DNA from: Bacillota bacterium
GTDB lineage: Bacteria; Bacillota; UBA5301; JASBVW01
Direction of reading: 5' to 3'
Length of the DNA: 6,615 nucleotides
NCBI GenBank assembly: GCA_029961005.1
Contig: JASBVW010000080.1
Span: 1-6,615, forward strand
Shown here: positions 4,615-6,615 of the stretch, one piece after another
How the letters are laid out: each line of letters begins with the position of its first letter
Numbering within the stretch: the stretch's first letter is position 1
Position numbers and translations under genes: made by a program
The notes under the pieces: generated by a model
What the model saw: only the letters and a program-made list of their open reading frames with translations
Database searches by the model: none
Told to the model about the DNA's origin: nothing

Positions 4615-6288
4615 CTACGAAGCCGCCTTCACCCCCTGACGCAGCAGGCGGGCCACCCGCTGGCGCTCCGGCAGAACGCGGCCCGTCTCGGGATCCACCG
4701 CCCGGCAGGCCCCGTCCACCAGCCTGGTCACCACCTGGCCGCGGGCGCAGGGGTTGCCCTTCAGGTGCGGAGCATCCAAAAGGCCCAGCCGGACAGCTCG
4801 CTCCAGGGTGGCGGGGTCAGCCCAGGGATCCTCTACCTCCGGCGGCGCCACCTGGCGGATGGCCTCCAAAAGGAACCAAACCTCCGCCTTCAGCTCTTCC
4901 CGGCGCTCCTGGACCACCGGATCGGCGGCCAAATCCGGCATCCCGTGCAAACAGTTGCGGATGGTGCCGCGGGCGATCTTGACCGCCTCCACGATGTCCC
5001 GCGGCCGGGCGGCGTGGTCCGCCTCACAGTGGGCTACCACGTGCACGATGTGGGGCTGCAAGGCCATCTGCAGGAAGGTGGAGGAGGCCAGCTGCCCTTT
5101 GGCCACGTCCAGGTCCGCCGGCAGGCTGGCCAGACCGGTGCGGGTCTGACGCCAGATCCGAAACTCCGGCCCGCTCAGGGAGGAGATGAGATCCCATTGG
5201 GCCAGCATCTTGGCCAGGTCCATGCGAAAAGAGGTGCCCGGCGGCGAGTTGAACATGAACTGGGCCACGTAGTCCCGCACCCCCGCCCGGCGGGCGTTGT
5301 ACGCCGCCAGAAACCCGGCCGCCACCGCCACCTCATCCGGCGCGTCCCGCAGGGACCAGTGGTGAGCTTCGTTCACCTCCACCGGGATGCCCCGCTGGGC
5401 GTGCCAGGCCATGGCGGCCTGGGCCTCTTGAATGGACTCCAGCAGGGGCCGCTGGCTGCGCCCGTCCAGCACGTTGTACCAGAAGAGCGGGATGGCCCCC
5501 CAGGCCAGGTGGATGGTCTTCACCAGCAACTCCGCCATGGGGATCAGGTCCCGCGTGCCGCTGTAACTTCGCAAGAGCGGGTAGTTGCCGCACTGGGCCG
5601 CCTCGTACAGGGCCCGGAAGTCGGCCGGACTGCGGACGGGCACGCCGCCGGCCCCGTCCTGGCGGGGGTCCATCTCCTGAGGGCGGAAGAAGGACTCCTG
5701 GGCGTTCTGGTCCGGCCCCAGGGAGATGACGTCCAGCACCTTGGCCTCGGCCAGCTCCCGCACCCCCCGGATGGTCTCCTCCAGGGAGGGCAGGCCGAAG
5801 TGGTGGCGGAGGAGGGGATAAGGCGCCTGGGCTTGGATCCGCTCCACCAGGGTGCGGGCGTACCGTTCCCGGCCCTGGCGCGCTGCGCCGCCCCGCAGGT
5901 AGGCGATGACCGCCTCGTCTCCCTCGGTCCCGTCAAAGACCCGCTCGAAGAGGCCGACCTCCTCCGCCACCCGGCAGACCGGGGGCGTGCCGCCAAAGGC
6001 AAAGCGCACCCCCTGGGCTCTCAGCTCCTCCGCCCCCGCCGCTAGCTCCCGCAGCAAGGGCTCGGCCGCCGCCGGAGTGAGCCGGTAGCTCACCCCCACC
6101 AGGCCGGGCCGGTGCGCCCGCACGGCCTCCAGGAGCTTTTCCACCGGCACGGCTGGGCCCAGAAAGACGGTCTGGTAGCCCTGTGCCTCTGCCAAGCGCA
6201 GAAAGTTGTAGACCCCGGCCACGTGGACGCAGTCGCCAATGGCCGCCCCTAAGATCGCGCCGCGCGCTTCAGACGAGCCCGCCCTCAT
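4615..6288 (-). CDS. Cobalamin-binding domain fused to glutamate-mutase-E-like barrel
   Basis: A 557-residue protein in two parts. Residues about 10-134 form a B12-binding Rossmann domain like glutamate mutase S: IGDCVHVAG (17-25) with the likely cobalt ligand His22, Ser67 in VGVSYRL and FGG (98-100). Residues about 150-500 resemble the TIM barrel of glutamate mutase E, with LLRSYSGT (239-245), FWYNV (269-273), EVNEAHHWSLRDAPDE (304-319) and HVVAHCEADH (416-425). The C-terminal stretch with RGQVVTRLVDGACRAVDPET also fits that family by eye. The expected role is adenosylcobalamin-dependent carbon-skeleton rearrangement of an amino acid in the cytoplasm. The usual two subunits are joined here in one chain. 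The B12 motif is D-x-x-H-x-x-G instead of D-x-H-x-x-G, and substrate-pocket residues differ from glutamate mutase, so the substrate is unknown. I chose ATG 6288, which overlaps the upstream stop as ATGA and has GGAGG 8 nt away; GTG 6297 would overlap that site. A B12 methyltransferase or aminomutase relative is less likely. Confidence 0.75.
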   Translation of the reverse strand: MRAGSSEARGAILGAAIGDCVHVAGVYNFLRLAEAQGYQTVFLGPAVPVEKLLEAVRAHRPGLVGVSYRLTPAAAEPLLRELAAGAEELRAQGVRFAFGGTPPVCRVAEEVGLFERVFDGTEGDEAVIAYLRGGAARQGRERYARTLVERIQAQAPYPLLRHHFGLPSLEETIRGVRELAEAKVLDVISLGPDQNAQESFFRPQEMDPRQDGAGGVPVRSPADFRALYEAAQCGNYPLLRSYSGTRDLIPMAELLVKTIHLAWGAIPLFWYNVLDGRSQRPLLESIQEAQAAMAWHAQRGIPVEVNEAHHWSLRDAPDEVAVAAGFLAAYNARRAGVRDYVAQFMFNSPPGTSFRMDLAKMLAQWDLISSLSGPEFRIWRQTRTGLASLPADLDVAKGQLASSTFLQMALQPHIVHVVAHCEADHAARPRDIVEAVKIARGTIRNCLHGMPDLAADPVVQERREELKAEVWFLLEAIRQVAPPEVEDPWADPATLERAVRLGLLDAPHLKGNPCARGQVVTRLVDGACRAVDPETGRVLPERQRVARLLRQGVKAAS

Positions 6289-6615
6289 GCCACCCACCTC
6301 CCCAGCGCGAGGTAATCCAGGAAACCCTCCCGGTCCAGGTCGCCCAGTCCCAGGCGCTCCAGAGTGCGGCCCGTCCGCCAGTAGTCCACCCCGTGCACCT
6401 GGCTGGCCAAGGTGATCAGGCTCCTCATCACCGGCACCTCCAGGCCCGCCAGCCCGCCCAGGTCAGCCAGAGGTACCAGCCCCGTGGGGACGTCTTCGTA
6501 CAGGTAGCGCGCCTGCACCTCCTGAGGGGCCTGGATGCCCCGGTAGGCCGGATTGGAGCGGATCGCCTCCCCTAGATCCCGGCCTTCCACTCCGTAGGCC
6601 CGCCGCAGCCACTCC
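6285..6615 (-). CDS. Opine dehydrogenase family protein, C-terminal part
   Basis: The last 109 residues of a protein whose start lies beyond the right edge; the frame stays open to 6615, so the GTG at 6590 is not the real start. The visible segment EWLRRAYGVEGRDLGEAI, then NPAYRGIQAP, then RYLYEDVPTGLVPLADLGGL and TGRTLERLGL is the characteristic end of the NAD/NADP octopine/nopaline dehydrogenase family (octopine DH C-terminal helical domain). These enzymes reductively join an amino acid and a 2-oxo acid into a secondary amine, or run the reverse. The N-terminal NAD(P)-binding domain is not in view, so cofactor and catalytic residues cannot be checked. The stop TGA overlaps the ATG of the mutase gene (ATGA), so the two are almost certainly co-transcribed and translationally coupled. 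Confidence 0.85.
   Translation of the reverse strand, partial: EWLRRAYGVEGRDLGEAIRSNPAYRGIQAPQEVQARYLYEDVPTGLVPLADLGGLAGLEVPVMRSLITLASQVHGVDYWRTGRTLERLGLGDLDREGFLDYLALGRWVA
6297..6301 (-). promoter_or_regulatory. Ribosome binding site of the mutase gene inside the upstream gene
   Basis: GGAGG on the minus strand, 8 nt before ATG 6288, lies within the last codons of the opine dehydrogenase-like gene. It decides for ATG 6288 over the in-frame GTG 6297. Confidence 0.7.

Noticed and set aside
4002..4982. Plus-strand open frame of 326 codons
   Set aside because: It is antisense to both the reductase and the mutase genes and has shadow-frame composition.
4603..6045. Long plus-strand open frame of 480 codons
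   Set aside because: It lies antisense to the mutase gene, has a Pro/Gly/His/Arg-rich composition typical of shadow frames in GC-rich DNA, and shows no domain; the minus strand has a clear enzyme.
4615..6288. Ornithine 4,5- or lysine 5,6-aminomutase
   Set aside because: Those have a pyridoxal-phosphate-binding lysine and a different domain order; the barrel motifs here match glutamate mutase E better by eye.

Overview
The window is GC-rich and reads like a thermophilic or anaerobic Firmicute (Clostridia, Moorella/Desulfotomaculum-like). The grounds are strong AGGAGG-type ribosome binding sites, a TTG start and several GTG starts, an AhpF-like thioredoxin reductase and a B12-dependent mutase. 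The taxon is an inference; no rRNA or other marker gene is present.

Layout. Positions 1-455 (minus) hold the 5' part of an unrecognised lipoprotein gene that runs off the left edge. Positions 456-570 are its probable leader. Positions 582-966 hold the most unusual element: a highly regular structured RNA, readable only on the minus strand. It has a closing helix and five arms, separated by 7-8 nt purine-rich linkers, with GAAA, GAGA and UGCG tetraloops. A candidate promoter lies just upstream, overlapping the end of the ABC gene, and a U-tract follows. Positions 997-1755 (minus) encode a MacB/LolD-type ABC ATPase with no permease in view. Positions 1796-2635 (minus) encode a secreted or anchored DUF3108-like protein. 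A 185-nt AT-rich divergent spacer separates that gene from a plus-strand PHP-domain phosphoesterase gene (2821-3516), the only plus-strand gene. A hairpin at 3530-3576 sits between it and the convergent thioredoxin reductase gene (3573-4553, minus). Positions 4615-6288 (minus) encode a fusion of a cobalamin-binding domain to a glutamate-mutase-E-like barrel. Positions 6285-6615 (minus) are the C-terminal end of an opine-dehydrogenase-family protein, coupled to the mutase by an ATGA overlap.

How the genes work together. The opine dehydrogenase-like gene and the mutase gene are translationally coupled and probably serve one amino-acid pathway whose substrate is unknown. The reductase gene follows 61 nt later and may be co-transcribed. 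The DUF3108-like, ABC and lipoprotein genes share a strand and may form an envelope-related group, with the structured RNA inserted between the second and third. The RNA is the best candidate for something undescribed: I count 139 base pairs by eye, and all 24 non-Watson-Crick pairs are G-U on the minus strand and none on the plus strand. I do not recognise its family.
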